Source of the DNA: Noviherbaspirillum sp. Root189
GTDB lineage: Bacteria > Pseudomonadota > Gammaproteobacteria > Burkholderiales > Burkholderiaceae_D
NCBI RefSeq assembly: GCF_001428545.1
Contig: NZ_LMHZ01000011.1
Span: 49,558-113,557, forward strand
DNA length: 64,000 nucleotides
Direction: 5' to 3'
Shown here: positions 11,290 to 20,894 of the stretch, in pieces
Position numbering within the stretch: position 1 is the stretch's first letter
How the letters are laid out: every line of letters begins with the position of its first letter
Made by a program: the position numbers and the translations under genes
The notes under the pieces: generated by a model
Databases searched by the model: none
Told to the model about the DNA's origin: nothing
The model's input: the letters and a program-made list of their open reading frames with translations, nothing else

Positions 11290-12840
11290 ATGATTATTTA
11301 TCAGGTATATCCGCGCAGCTTCTGCGACTCCAATAACGATGGCATCGGCGACCTGGCCGGTATCGAACAAAAGCTTTCCTACATTAAAAGCCTTGGTGTC
11401 GACGCCATCTGGATCAGTCCCTTCTTCAAGTCGCCGATGAAGGATTTCGGGTATGACGTAGCCGACTACCGCGCGGTCGATCCCATCTTCGGGACGATGG
11501 ACGACTTCAAGAATCTGATGAAGCGCGCGAAGGCGCTGAAACTCGGCGTGATCGTCGACATGGTGATCTCGCATACGTCGGAAGAGCACAGCTGGTTCAA
11601 GCAAAGCCGTGCGAAGCAAAATGGCAAGTCGGACTGGTATCTGTGGGCCGATCCGAAACCGGACGGCAGCCCGCCCAACAATTGGGTATCGGTCTTCGGT
11701 GGTACGGCCTGGCGCTGGGATGCCGAGCGTCGCCAGTATTATTTCCATTCCTTCTTCTCCAGCCAGCCCGACCTCAACATGCACAATCCCGATGTGCAGA
11801 ACGCTGTGCTCGCGGAAATGGACTTCTGGCTCGACATGGGTGTATCGGGCTTTCGCTTTGATGCCTGCAACCACATCTTCCAGGACCTGCTGCTGCGCAA
11901 TAACCCGCCGCGCGAAGATACCAGCGCGGCGCTGCATCCGTATGGCTTTCAGCTGCACGTGTACGATCAGGCGCGGCCGGAGATGCTGCCCTTCCTGGAA
12001 AAGATCCGCAAGCTGCTCGATGCCTACGGCGCGTTCAGTCTTGCCGAAGTCGGCGGGCATGATGCACTGAAACTGATGGGGCAGTACACGCATCCGGGCC
12101 GCCTGCATTCCGCATACAGCTTTTCGATGATGGGACCGGACAGCAGCGCGACACATGTGCGCAATGTGATCACGACACTGGAAGACAGTATCAGGACGCC
12201 GGGTGCGGCCTGCTACGCATTGAGCAATCATGACAAGCCGCGCGTGGCGACGCGCTGGCAAAACGGTCGCGACCGCGATGAGACGGCGAAGGAAATGCTG
12301 GCCCTGTTGTTTGCGATGCGCGGCGACATCTGCCTGTACCAGGGCGAAGAATTGGGATTGCCGCAGGCGGACGTGCCGTTCGAACGTTTGCAGGATCCGT
12401 TCGGCATTACCTTCTGGCCAAAATTCAAGGGGCGTGACGGCTGCCGCACCCCCATGCCGTGGGCCAACGCGCGCCACGGTGGATTTACGGAAGCCGAACC
12501 GTGGCTGCCGGTCGATCCCGTGCATATCGACATGAACGTCGAACGCCAGGAAGAACAGCCGGACTCGGTACTGAAGTTTGCGCGCGAAGTGCTGGCATTA
12601 CGCAAAACGCATCCGGAACTGGACAAGGGGAGCATTCAACTCATCGATGCCCCGGAAGGCGTGCTCGCGTTCTCGCGCAAGCAGGAGGATCGCGAGATGA
12701 TTTGTTTTTTTAATATGGATGTGACCCCGAAGAAGGTAACGTCGATGCAGTTTGGCGAGATGGTATTCGGAAGGCATGCACGCATCGATAACCGCTCGGT
12801 GATGCTGGAGGTCAGCGGGTTTTGCTTTTTGCAGGCTTAG
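11290..12840 (+). CDS. GH13 alpha-glucosidase (oligo-alpha-glucosidase type)
   Basis: Cytoplasmic GH13 enzyme, 516 residues, likely releasing glucose from maltose or short oligoglucans. The start at 11290 is chosen because the family's opening strand (IIYQVYPRSF) begins there and GAGACAG lies just upstream; the open frame extends back to 11143 with unrelated sequence. Catalytic residues: D191 in GFRFDACNH, E253 in SLAEVGGHD, D315 in ALSNHDKPR. The NHDxPR form is typical of the alpha-glucosidase subfamily GH13_23. The N-terminus lacks the usual few residues (such as WWR) before the first strand. It is divergent from the glgE operon, fitting turnover of the same glucan pool. Substrate is inferred. 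Confidence 0.85.
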   Translation: MIIYQVYPRSFCDSNNDGIGDLAGIEQKLSYIKSLGVDAIWISPFFKSPMKDFGYDVADYRAVDPIFGTMDDFKNLMKRAKALKLGVIVDMVISHTSEEHSWFKQSRAKQNGKSDWYLWADPKPDGSPPNNWVSVFGGTAWRWDAERRQYYFHSFFSSQPDLNMHNPDVQNAVLAEMDFWLDMGVSGFRFDACNHIFQDLLLRNNPPREDTSAALHPYGFQLHVYDQARPEMLPFLEKIRKLLDAYGAFSLAEVGGHDALKLMGQYTHPGRLHSAYSFSMMGPDSSATHVRNVITTLEDSIRTPGAACYALSNHDKPRVATRWQNGRDRDETAKEMLALLFAMRGDICLYQGEELGLPQADVPFERLQDPFGITFWPKFKGRDGCRTPMPWANARHGGFTEAEPWLPVDPVHIDMNVERQEEQPDSVLKFAREVLALRKTHPELDKGSIQLIDAPEGVLAFSRKQEDREMICFFNMDVTPKKVTSMQFGEMVFGRHARIDNRSVMLEVSGFCFLQA

Positions 12841-12875
12841 GACAGGTTCGGCAGCAAGTGAAGTGTGTTGTAGTC

Positions 12876-12911
12876 CCTTCCCCTTTCCGCGGACTGCCTT
12901 GAAGGGGAAGG
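12876..12911. terminator. Hairpin between convergent genes
   Basis: Perfect 10-bp inverted repeat CCTTCCCCTT / AAGGGGAAGG with a 16-nt loop, located between the stop of the alpha-glucosidase gene and the stop of the convergent nucleotidyltransferase gene. There is no T-run, so it may be a weak bidirectional terminator or an mRNA 3'-end stabiliser. Confidence 0.55.
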
Positions 12912-12980
12912 AATATCATGCACCGCATTCACGCTGCCAGGATTCGCGCGGCGCAACGGATGCGGCGCGAAACCCCGCAC

Positions 12981-14216
12981 TTACTGCGCATATGACAGCT
13001 TCGACTGCTCAGCCGATGCCGCCACGCCAAGCGGCGCTGCATCAACGTCAGCGTCAGCGTCCATTTCCACCTCGTCCGCGGCATCCGCCGAGTCCTTGGT
13101 CCGACGCGCATAGCGACGATCCCGCGCATTATTCAACCCGAGGTCTTCTTCCTCGGAAAACCGCGACATGTTGCCGTCGCGATCGACCGCATACTCGTTG
13201 CATACGATCAGTTCATGCAGGTTCGCCTCAGGCAGTACACGCGTGTATTCAAACAGAATGCTGCGTGTCACCGTCGCGCCTGCGCAGATATGGCTGCCAT
13301 GGCCGATCCAGGTCGGGCCGAGAATCTTGCTGCCGGCTTCGATATGGCAACCCGCGCCGATGTACACCGGGCCAGTGATGATCGTGTCCTCCCAGTCGAT
13401 GCGCGTGTTGAGTCCCACCCACACGCCCGGACGTACCTGTTCGCCCGGCACCTGCATCTTCGGAATCTCTCCGGTCATCAGGCTTTGCAAGACACCCCAA
13501 TAATCGGTAACGCTGCCGATGTCCAGCCACTGGAAGTCGTGGTTCAACGCATAGAAGGCCATACCCTTTTCTGCCAGCAACGGGAATAGCTGCGAGCCGA
13601 TATCGAAGACTTCGCCCGACGGGATCATGTCGATCGCTTCCGGCTCGAAAATATAGATACCTGTACTGACCTGGTTCGACAAGGCGTCTTCGCGCTTGGG
13701 CTTTTCCTGAAACTTCTGGATACGGCCATCTGCGTCGCTGACAACGACGCCATAATCGGAAACCTTGTCCCAGGGAACTTCACGTGTAATCACGCTGGCG
13801 ATCGCACCTTTACGCTTGTGTTCGGCGATGGCCGCATTGATGTCGAGGTCGATAATTGCATCGCCGCACAGCACGATCGTGGTTTCATCGAAAAACCTAC
13901 CAAACTCTTGAATCTTTTTCATTCCGCCGGCAGAGCCAAGTGCTTCCGGAATAACCTCGCCACTTTCCGTCATGTAACCTTCGAACGAGTAGCCAATGCG
14001 TACGCCAAACTGGCTGCCTTCACCGAAATAGCTCTCAATCTTTTCATGCAGGTAGCTGACATTGACCATGATGTCCTGCACCCCGCACTTTGCAAGATGC
14101 TCGACGATATAGGCCATGACGGGTTTGCCGAGTACTGGAATCATGGGTTTCGGCAGGTCATAAGTCAGCGGACGTACACGAGTGCCTTTACCGGCAGCGA
14201 GAATCATTGCTTTCAT
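12981..14216 (-). CDS. Sugar-phosphate nucleotidyltransferase with left-handed beta-helix tail
   Basis: 411 residues. The N-terminal nucleotidyltransferase fold opens with MKAMILAAGKGTRVRPLT and continues with LPKPMIPVLGKPVM, as in GDP-mannose/dTDP-glucose pyrophosphorylases. A hexapeptide beta-helix region (about 260-350) follows, with repeats such as VYIGAGCHIEAGSKI. The tail after about 370 is charged and low-complexity (DADADVDA from a 6-bp repeat). It makes an NDP-sugar from a sugar-1-phosphate and NTP. Its place next to glgA suggests it may supply the glucosyl donor, since no classical glgC is present, but the motif is not GlgC-like and the substrate cannot be told from sequence. Confidence 0.8.
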   Translation of the reverse strand: MKAMILAAGKGTRVRPLTYDLPKPMIPVLGKPVMAYIVEHLAKCGVQDIMVNVSYLHEKIESYFGEGSQFGVRIGYSFEGYMTESGEVIPEALGSAGGMKKIQEFGRFFDETTIVLCGDAIIDLDINAAIAEHKRKGAIASVITREVPWDKVSDYGVVVSDADGRIQKFQEKPKREDALSNQVSTGIYIFEPEAIDMIPSGEVFDIGSQLFPLLAEKGMAFYALNHDFQWLDIGSVTDYWGVLQSLMTGEIPKMQVPGEQVRPGVWVGLNTRIDWEDTIITGPVYIGAGCHIEAGSKILGPTWIGHGSHICAGATVTRSILFEYTRVLPEANLHELIVCNEYAVDRDGNMSRFSEEEDLGLNNARDRRYARRTKDSADAADEVEMDADADVDAAPLGVAASAEQSKLSYAQ

Positions 14217-14399
14217 ATTTATTTAACCTTGAAGAATTGTTCGATTACACAGGTAATGTGTATGACCTAAAGGAGAACACGTGTTTCCGTAGAAGAGCTT
14301 GAACAAAGTCAAAGGAAGATACGGCAAGGAAACATATGTTCCGGTTGCAAGCACATTACATATCGAATGGCCGAGGGGTAATTTGCCTCGGCACGTTTG

Positions 14400-14765
14400 A
14401 TACGCAAGATCGATGCCCGTTGCAATTGATTTTGCGCAAGGCCTTGGGAATGCGCGTGCCGAACACCGTCGTATTGGGGTCCTGCACTTCAATGGTATTT
14501 CCGTGATCTCGCGATTCTGCGACTCATCCAGCGCGCTGTCGAGCAGTAAATGCCATGTGCGCGGTGGCTCCGGAAAACTGAACGGCGAGGGATCATGTCC
14601 ATCATTGATCAGCATCAACACCATGTCGATGAGACTGCCGTCATTGAAGCTTGCGCGTTGCGCGGGTCAGTGGCCGCATGCGGATTTTGCCACGCTTCGG
14701 AAGATAATTCTTCGCTGCGTTCATCGAAGCGCACAAAACGATAATTACCGCGCCCGCGTGGCCAC
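14400..14765 (-). pseudogene. Relic of a second glgX C-terminus, frameshifted
   Basis: Directly after the glgA stop the minus strand encodes fragments that together match the C-terminal beta-sandwich of GlgX. Frame A, about 14759-14655, gives RFVRFDERSEEL and SSEAWQNPHA. After a frameshift near 14650, frame B, about 14648-14490, gives NDGSLIDMVLMLINDG and PRTWHLLLDSA. After another shift, about 14487-14415, comes VQDPNTTVF. The order and spacing follow the real protein, but no start, no barrel and no continuous frame remain. It is therefore a decayed piece, distinct from the intact glgX at the left edge. Boundaries are approximate. Confidence 0.7.
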
Positions 14766-14775
14766 GTACGCCGTC

Positions 14776-16302
14776 TCAGGCAGTCATGTATTGCGGCACT
14801 TCATCGACCAGCGGCTCCATCACCGGCGCGAACAGTTCGCCGGCCGCGTCAGGCGCGATCTCTTTATAAACCGCCATGTAGTCGTCAGCAGGCTGGTCCC
14901 AGGAAAAGTTTGCCGACATCGCGTTGCGCTGCATGCGATGCCATTCATTTGGTCGCGCATATAACTCGAACGCCCGACTGACTGCGGCGATCATGTCTTC
15001 CGCCGTTTCGCCGTCGAACAAGATGCCATTGGCGTTTTCCGGCGTCCCGCCGGCCAGGCCGCTGTCACTGATGGAATCGATCATGCCGCCGACGCGAGAG
15101 GCGATCGGGATGGTGCCATAGCGCATCGAATACAAAGGGGTCAGGCCGAATGGCTCGAAGCGTGTGCCGTGCAACAGCATATCGGCACCGGCGTGCAATG
15201 CATGTGCACGCCGTTCGTCGTAGCCGATGTAGACACTGACGCGCTCCGGAAATTGCTCCTCCAGCGCCACAAAACCTTGTTCATATTCCCGGTCGCCACG
15301 CCCGATCACGGCAAGCTGGGCGCGCGGATAGCGATGCAATACTTCTGGTAGCGACGCCAGGGCGACATCCGCCATCTTCTGATGGGTAATCCTGCTGCCG
15401 ATGGCAAGAATGGGGGCGAAAGGGTCGATCGGCAGATTGAACAAATGCTGCAGGTCGCGCTTGCAGCCACTTTTTCCACGCATGTCGGAAAGGCTGAACG
15501 GGCGCGCAATCAAGCTGTCGGTCGCCGGGTCCCAGGCATCGAGGTCGACGCCATTGCGAATCGCAACGAGGTCGTCCTTGCGTGCATTCAGCAAGCCGTC
15601 CATTCCATGGCCGAAGCGCGGTGTGAGGATTTCGCTGGCATAGGACTGGCTCACGGTCGATATGCGGTCGGCATGCCGGATACCGGCTTTGAGGAAGCTT
15701 AGCTTGCCCCAGAATTCGAGTTCATCGGGGGTCAGCATGTGCGCCGGGATACCGAGCGCCGCCGCAAGGTCCATCGGGTAATTGCCCTGGAACGCCAGAT
15801 TGTGAATCGTCAGCAGTGTGCCGACCTCCCTTATCCCGCGCAGGCGCAGCAATGCCGGAATCAGGCCGGCATGCCAGTCATTGGCATGCACGATATGCGG
15901 CGCCGGAAGCGCAGTCTCGCCTGCGCAGATGCTGACAGCGGCATGCGCCAGCGAGGCGAAGCACAAGGCATTGTCGGCAAACTCCTGGCCATGATGGTCG
16001 ACGTAGGGGTTGGCAGTGCGCGTTGCGATGCATGCTGTGTCGAGCAGCAGGACAGGCACGTCGCTGTCGGGCATTGTGCCGCGTAACAGGCGTCCGGGCC
16101 CGCCGGGAAGTGAGATCAGGTCCCCGACCACCTGTACATCCTTTGCGCGGTCCATCGCCGCAGGGTAGCCTGGCATCAGTACGCTTGCATCGACTCCGCG
16201 CCGGCGCAGTGCCCGTGCAAGAGAGGTAATGACATCGGCGAGCCCGCCGGTTTTTACGAGTGGAACAGCTTCGGATGTGACGAGCAAGACACGGGCGTTC
16301 AA
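14776..16302 (-). CDS. glgA: Glycogen synthase GlgA (GT5), TTG start
   Basis: Transfers glucose from a nucleotide sugar (normally ADP-glucose) to the glucan chain. It has 508 residues from the TTG at 16302. That start is preferred because AGGGAG lies 8 nt upstream and the protein then opens with NARVLLVTSEAVPLVKTGG, as expected for GT5. The frame extends to a GTG at 16347, which has no good ribosome site. The donor-binding KTGGLADV starts at residue 17, and the C-terminal Rossmann domain has FEPFGLTPLYSMRYG. It is a single gene between the nucleotidyltransferase and a sensor kinase, and followed by the glgX relic, which suggests that glgA-glgX was once an operon. Confidence 0.93.
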   Translation of the reverse strand: MNARVLLVTSEAVPLVKTGGLADVITSLARALRRRGVDASVLMPGYPAAMDRAKDVQVVGDLISLPGGPGRLLRGTMPDSDVPVLLLDTACIATRTANPYVDHHGQEFADNALCFASLAHAAVSICAGETALPAPHIVHANDWHAGLIPALLRLRGIREVGTLLTIHNLAFQGNYPMDLAAALGIPAHMLTPDELEFWGKLSFLKAGIRHADRISTVSQSYASEILTPRFGHGMDGLLNARKDDLVAIRNGVDLDAWDPATDSLIARPFSLSDMRGKSGCKRDLQHLFNLPIDPFAPILAIGSRITHQKMADVALASLPEVLHRYPRAQLAVIGRGDREYEQGFVALEEQFPERVSVYIGYDERRAHALHAGADMLLHGTRFEPFGLTPLYSMRYGTIPIASRVGGMIDSISDSGLAGGTPENANGILFDGETAEDMIAAVSRAFELYARPNEWHRMQRNAMSANFSWDQPADDYMAVYKEIAPDAAGELFAPVMEPLVDEVPQYMTA

Positions 16303-16310
16303 GGTTATGG

Positions 16311-16316
16311 CTCCCT
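16311..16316 (-). promoter_or_regulatory. Ribosome-binding site deciding the glgA start
   Basis: AGGGAG on the minus strand, 8 nt before the TTG at 16302. It supports the TTG over the upstream GTG at 16347. Confidence 0.65.
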
Positions 16317-16602
16317 GATTGTTAAATGGAGCGGCGTTTCCGGACACACGAAAGCGAGCCCGCCTGCACAGGCTAACGCGACATGCCGACTTGGGGACTT
16401 AACGGCCTTGAGTGCAGTAAACATGTCTGCGCTCAAGGAGTTGAAATGCCAATGGAAATACCGAGTCTCGCCACAATAAAACGTCGGCTTGCAAAGTCTA
16501 TTGCGTAAAATCAACTCTCATGTGACGCGCCGCGAAGCTCGGCTCATTCGCCCATATTTATTACGGCTCCCGATCCAGATTCCCGCTACAGAGGTCCAGC
16601 CC

Positions 16603-19461
16603 TCAGCTTGCGTATTTCTGCTCGCGCCGTCCCTGCGCGAGAATTGCCGCCACCTCTTCCCGCGTCGCGGGCTTAACAATGTGGTAGTCGAAGCCGGCGG
16701 TTTCCGACTTTTCGCGGTCTTCCTTGCGCCCATAACCGGTCACCGCGATCAGCAAGGCATCACGGGTTTCGGGCATTTCGCGTAATTTGGCGGCCAGCGT
16801 ATAACCGTCCATTTCAGGCAGTCCGATATCGAGCAGGAACACTTGCGGAGGCTGCCGCCGCGCCGTTTCCAGTGCCTTGTCGGCGCGATGTTCGACCGTG
16901 ACACGATGTCCTTCCGCTTCCATCAGGACCGCAAGGCTGCGCGCCGCGTCGATGTTGTCATCAACAATCATGAGTTCACACGCTACCGTTGGACGCTTCG
17001 CATGTACCGCCGCTTCCGGCTTCAGCGCACCGACCAGGTCCTGCATTGCGAGGCGCGGCAGGCGCACCGTAAACAAACTTCCCCGATCTGTTCCTTCGCT
17101 GTAGGCGTCGACGCTGCCACCATGCAGTTCGACCAGGCTGCGTACCAGCGCCAGCCCAAGTCCGAGTCCACCTTGCGAACGATCGGGCGAGCGTTCGGCC
17201 TGGGTGAACAGTTCAAACACATGCGGCAACAGGTCGGACGAAATGCCGATTCCCGTATCCCGGACGCTGATGTCGACCGTATCGGCATTCAGGCCGACGG
17301 CGATGATGATGTCGCCGCCTTCGGCGGTATATTTGGCGGCGTTGTTCAACAGGTTGGACACGATCTGCACCAGGCGCGTGCGGTCGCCGGTCACATAAGC
17401 GACTTCGCTCAGCGGGCCGATCTTGAGCATGTGCTTACGCGACTGGATCAGTGGGCGCACCTGTTCGACGGCTCCCGAGATGACCTCGGCAGTACTGACC
17501 GGCTCGCGCTCCAACGTCACCAGTCCGCGCGTGACGCGCGAGACGTCCAGCAAGTCGTGGATCAGACTGGTCATGTGATCGACCTGGCGGGTGATGATTT
17601 CACTGGTGAGGCGCACACGTTCCGGGTCGGGATGCGCCATCTTGAGGATTTCCGCCGCTGTGCTGATCGGCGCGAGGGGATTCCTCAATTCATGGGCGAG
17701 CATCGCAAGGAACTCGTCCTTGCGCCGATTGGCTATCCGCAATGCTTCTTCCGCTTGTTTTCGTACCGTTACATCGAGCATGATGCCGCGCATCGATTGC
17801 GGATTGCCCTGATCGTCGCTGATGATTTTGCCACTGGCTTCGACCCAGATGAGCGCGCCCGTGTCGGAGCGGATCATCCGGACCACCTGATCGAAATAAC
17901 TGCGTTCCCGGACGGCCTGATTGATTGCTTTGCGCAGCGCAGGCAAATCCTCGCGATGTACGGCATCCCATGCGGCATTGTCTGCCATGGTTGCGATGCC
18001 GAAAATGTCGGCGGCATTCGCTGAAAAGCGTAGCTGGCCGCTGCCGAGATCCCAATCCCAAACCGCCATGCGTGCAGCAACTAGGCCCTCGCGCAGACGC
18101 TCTTCGCTTTCACGTACGGCGCGTTCGGCACGTTCTATCTGCGAGACATCGGTATTGGTGCCAAACCATTGCACGATCCGCCCTGCCCCGTCCCGCAGGG
18201 GCGCGGCCGACGTGAAAAACGGCCGGAATTCGCCATCCGCGCCGCGCAGCGGAAAAGTCATCTGGAATGGCTGTCCGGTGTCGATACTTGCCTGCATGCG
18301 TTCGATCACGTGTGGCAGCATTGCCGGGTCATGCACCGACTGCCAGCCCAAGCCTTCCATCTGTTCGGGTTTGGTGCCGGTATATTCATACCAGCGATCG
18401 TTATACCAGTGGATACGTCCATCCGAATTGGCGATCCACGCAAGCTGGGGAATCGTATTGGCCAGTTGAAGAAATTTTTCACGCTCCCGCTGCAATTCCG
18501 CATGTTGTTCGTACAGGCGATCCAGCATGTGGTTGATCGATCCGGCGAGACTGGCGATCTCGGTGCTGCGACCGGGTTCGGCACGCTGTCGGCTAAAGCC
18601 TTCGCTGACCACGCTGCGTGAAAACGCTTCCAGCTTTTGCAGGTCCTTGGTCAGTTTGACTGCGAGGCGGGAACCGAGCACCAGCACCGTGCCCGCCAGT
18701 GCCAGCGCAATGATGAAGATTGTGGCGAATTGCGGTGCAAGGTCCGCAGCCGAAGTCTCGCGCGGCGGCTCGACGATGTGGAAATTCAGATGCTTGAAGA
18801 CGGGCGGCGAGTTGACCGCTACCTTGACTGCAGGAATGCTTGTGCGCGTCGTCGCGGGTGCCGCCGTACCCCACGCCAGCCGCGCCATGTCATTGGGTTG
18901 CAAGTCGCGCAAAAGTATTTTGTAGAGTAAGGCACCTTCGGGTGTTTGCGTCCGCGCATACACCAGCAGTTCAACGCCGATCAGTTCCGGCCCGTTCGGC
19001 CCCTCGATAATGTCCGCGCCGCGCCGGCCGCTGTCGATATGACGCACCAGCCACTGCATATCCCTGTCAGTGAATTGCGCAATGCTGTTCCCTGAAATTT
19101 CCTTGCCGGAAAAATCGGTAAAGAGCACCTGTATCGGCACCCCGTTGATCTGACGGATGCTGTTGAGATAGGGCGTGATATAGGTTTCGCGGCCCGCGCT
19201 GTCGACCAGCCCGGTAGCCAGAATGCTGCTGTTGGCGACTTCCGACAGGCGTGACGAGATTGCGTGCAAGGTGGAGCTCATCGTCGCAGCATGAAAATCG
19301 ACTTCCTTCTGCGAAAGAATATGCATCGCCGCGCCATGTTGCTGGGTGACCAGCCACCACGAGGACGCAGTCGTCAAGATCAAAGCAAACGTCGCCAGTG
19401 CGGCGCTTGCCAGGGCAAAGCGCCGTGCGAGGCTGCCGGCGGCTGGTCTACGGAAAATCAT
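16603..19461 (-). CDS. Membrane hybrid histidine kinase (HAMP-PAS-PAS-HisKA-HATPase-REC)
   Basis: 952 residues. A first membrane helix (about 15-37) and a second (about 240-262) flank a periplasmic sensor region. HAMP, two PAS domains (ERMQ-containing linker, then REGLVAARMAVWDWDLGSG) and a PAC follow. The HisKA box LAMLAHELRNPLAP has phospho-acceptor H590; the ATPase has NLLNNAAKYT and DTGIGI. The C-terminal receiver has D878 in LLDIGLPEMDG and KP near the end. It starts 3 bp after the stop of a LivK-type periplasmic binding protein, which suggests that the binding protein presents the ligand to this kinase. No separate DNA-binding regulator is adjacent. Confidence 0.93.
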   Translation of the reverse strand: MIFRRPAAGSLARRFALASAALATFALILTTASSWWLVTQQHGAAMHILSQKEVDFHAATMSSTLHAISSRLSEVANSSILATGLVDSAGRETYITPYLNSIRQINGVPIQVLFTDFSGKEISGNSIAQFTDRDMQWLVRHIDSGRRGADIIEGPNGPELIGVELLVYARTQTPEGALLYKILLRDLQPNDMARLAWGTAAPATTRTSIPAVKVAVNSPPVFKHLNFHIVEPPRETSAADLAPQFATIFIIALALAGTVLVLGSRLAVKLTKDLQKLEAFSRSVVSEGFSRQRAEPGRSTEIASLAGSINHMLDRLYEQHAELQREREKFLQLANTIPQLAWIANSDGRIHWYNDRWYEYTGTKPEQMEGLGWQSVHDPAMLPHVIERMQASIDTGQPFQMTFPLRGADGEFRPFFTSAAPLRDGAGRIVQWFGTNTDVSQIERAERAVRESEERLREGLVAARMAVWDWDLGSGQLRFSANAADIFGIATMADNAAWDAVHREDLPALRKAINQAVRERSYFDQVVRMIRSDTGALIWVEASGKIISDDQGNPQSMRGIMLDVTVRKQAEEALRIANRRKDEFLAMLAHELRNPLAPISTAAEILKMAHPDPERVRLTSEIITRQVDHMTSLIHDLLDVSRVTRGLVTLEREPVSTAEVISGAVEQVRPLIQSRKHMLKIGPLSEVAYVTGDRTRLVQIVSNLLNNAAKYTAEGGDIIIAVGLNADTVDISVRDTGIGISSDLLPHVFELFTQAERSPDRSQGGLGLGLALVRSLVELHGGSVDAYSEGTDRGSLFTVRLPRLAMQDLVGALKPEAAVHAKRPTVACELMIVDDNIDAARSLAVLMEAEGHRVTVEHRADKALETARRQPPQVFLLDIGLPEMDGYTLAAKLREMPETRDALLIAVTGYGRKEDREKSETAGFDYHIVKPATREEVAAILAQGRREQKYAS

Positions 19462-19464
19462 GCA

Positions 19465-20682
19465 TCACTTCTTCGTCGGCACCAGCACACCATCGTGCCG
19501 GTAGCGGGCCATGATCAGTTCACCCGGTCCGAGCGCTTCATGCCGGGTGGGCGTGAATGGCGGTTTGTAGCGCTTGATCAGACCGCGGTATTCCGGTAAC
19601 CGCTCCAGCGCGTCGCGTACCGCCGAGCGGTCAGCAGTACCGGCAAGATTGATGGCGCGGGCCAGGATATGCATCATGTCATAGGCGTGCGCGACACCGA
19701 CCGGCGCATTGATATCGTCCACCTTGCGAACATCCGATATCTTCGCCGCGGTACGCATGAACTGGTTCAGCGGCTGTTTGTCGGCATTAAAGAAGCTGAA
19801 GGTCTGGATGACCGAGAAGTCAACGTCGTTGAGCGCGGGGCCGGCCTGCTTGACAAATTCGCCACCGGTGATGCCCCAGTGACTGATGATGGGAATGCGC
19901 TTCTCCGGCGGCAGGGCGGCGACTTCGCGCACCAGAACCGCCGCTTCATCGTCGTTGGCCACCAGGATCACGGCCTTGGCGCCTGCATTGTGCAGCTTGT
20001 TGTATTTATCGACAAGGGTCGTGTCACGCCAGTTGTACCACGTGGTCTGGACGATCTTGGGACCATCCACGCTCTCCAGGTACTTTTCCGCGGCAGCCAG
20101 GTTGCTCCGTCCCCACGAGGTATTGGTCAACAGCAGTCCCACATTTTTGAAGCCGCGCGCCTCCGCGCTTTTCAGCATGGTCGGCATGGCAAGGCTGTCG
20201 CGCAATGACAGCCGGAAAATATAGCTTGGCTTCATGCCGTTATCGACAATGACGTCGGCCGAGGACCAGACCGCCATGAACAGCAATTTTGTCTCGCGCA
20301 GCTTGGGCAGTTGTTCGATGATGACCGGACTGAAGCGTCCACCAAATACCGCGACCACATTTGGCATGGCAGCGAATTCTTCGATGTTGCGAATTCCACG
20401 CGCCGGCATCGAGCGATGATCCTTTGTCAGGATTTCCAGCGGCCTGCCACCCAGCACACCGCCCGCCTCATTGATTTCGGTGACCGCGACACGCACGCCG
20501 AACTCGACTGCCTGGGCCGAGGTGCTGTTGGCAAGCCCGAATTCGCCATCAATGCCGATGATGAGAGGCGTTTTGTCGGCGGCTTTGCCTGGCAGCGAGA
20601 AGGAAGAAACCATCCCGCCAAGGAGGGTCAACGCGAGGATCTTCCTGCGCCGGGCATCGGCTTGAAATGTGGAATCAGGCAT
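19465..20682 (-). CDS. LivK-type periplasmic binding protein paired with the hybrid kinase
   Basis: 405 residues from the ATG at 20682, chosen because GGAG lies about 6 nt upstream; the frame continues to 20724. The N-terminus carries RRRK followed by a hydrophobic stretch and GKAA, a signal peptide. The mature protein begins near PLIIGIDGEFG, as in amino-acid/amide-binding proteins of the branched-chain ABC family (Peripla_BP_6), with VVAVFGGRFSPV and MMHILARAINLAG further on. No permease or ATPase genes are nearby. Its stop is 3 bp before the hybrid kinase gene, so it probably serves in sensing and not uptake. Ligand unknown. Confidence 0.85.
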   Translation of the reverse strand: MPDSTFQADARRRKILALTLLGGMVSSFSLPGKAADKTPLIIGIDGEFGLANSTSAQAVEFGVRVAVTEINEAGGVLGGRPLEILTKDHRSMPARGIRNIEEFAAMPNVVAVFGGRFSPVIIEQLPKLRETKLLFMAVWSSADVIVDNGMKPSYIFRLSLRDSLAMPTMLKSAEARGFKNVGLLLTNTSWGRSNLAAAEKYLESVDGPKIVQTTWYNWRDTTLVDKYNKLHNAGAKAVILVANDDEAAVLVREVAALPPEKRIPIISHWGITGGEFVKQAGPALNDVDFSVIQTFSFFNADKQPLNQFMRTAAKISDVRKVDDINAPVGVAHAYDMMHILARAINLAGTADRSAVRDALERLPEYRGLIKRYKPPFTPTRHEALGPGELIMARYRHDGVLVPTKK

Positions 20683-20894
20683 GGAAACTCCATCGATTGA
20701 GAATGCAGGCCATGATACAACCAAGGCTTACATAAACTCTTTTCCAGTCGTAAAGTACGTTGCCGGCGTGCAATGCGGACTGCATCTGGTCCAGGGTGCA
20801 ACCCGCGCAGCGAACCAGGATTGTGCATGTTTTCAGACCGCATTATAGATGCGGCGAGGGCAGCGTTACGTCGTCCCGGAAGTCGTAATACGTG

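Noticed and set aside
10891..12525. Minus-strand open frame of 544 codons antisense to the alpha-glucosidase gene
   Set aside because: The translation is His/Arg-rich without domain pattern; the plus strand encodes an intact GH13 enzyme.
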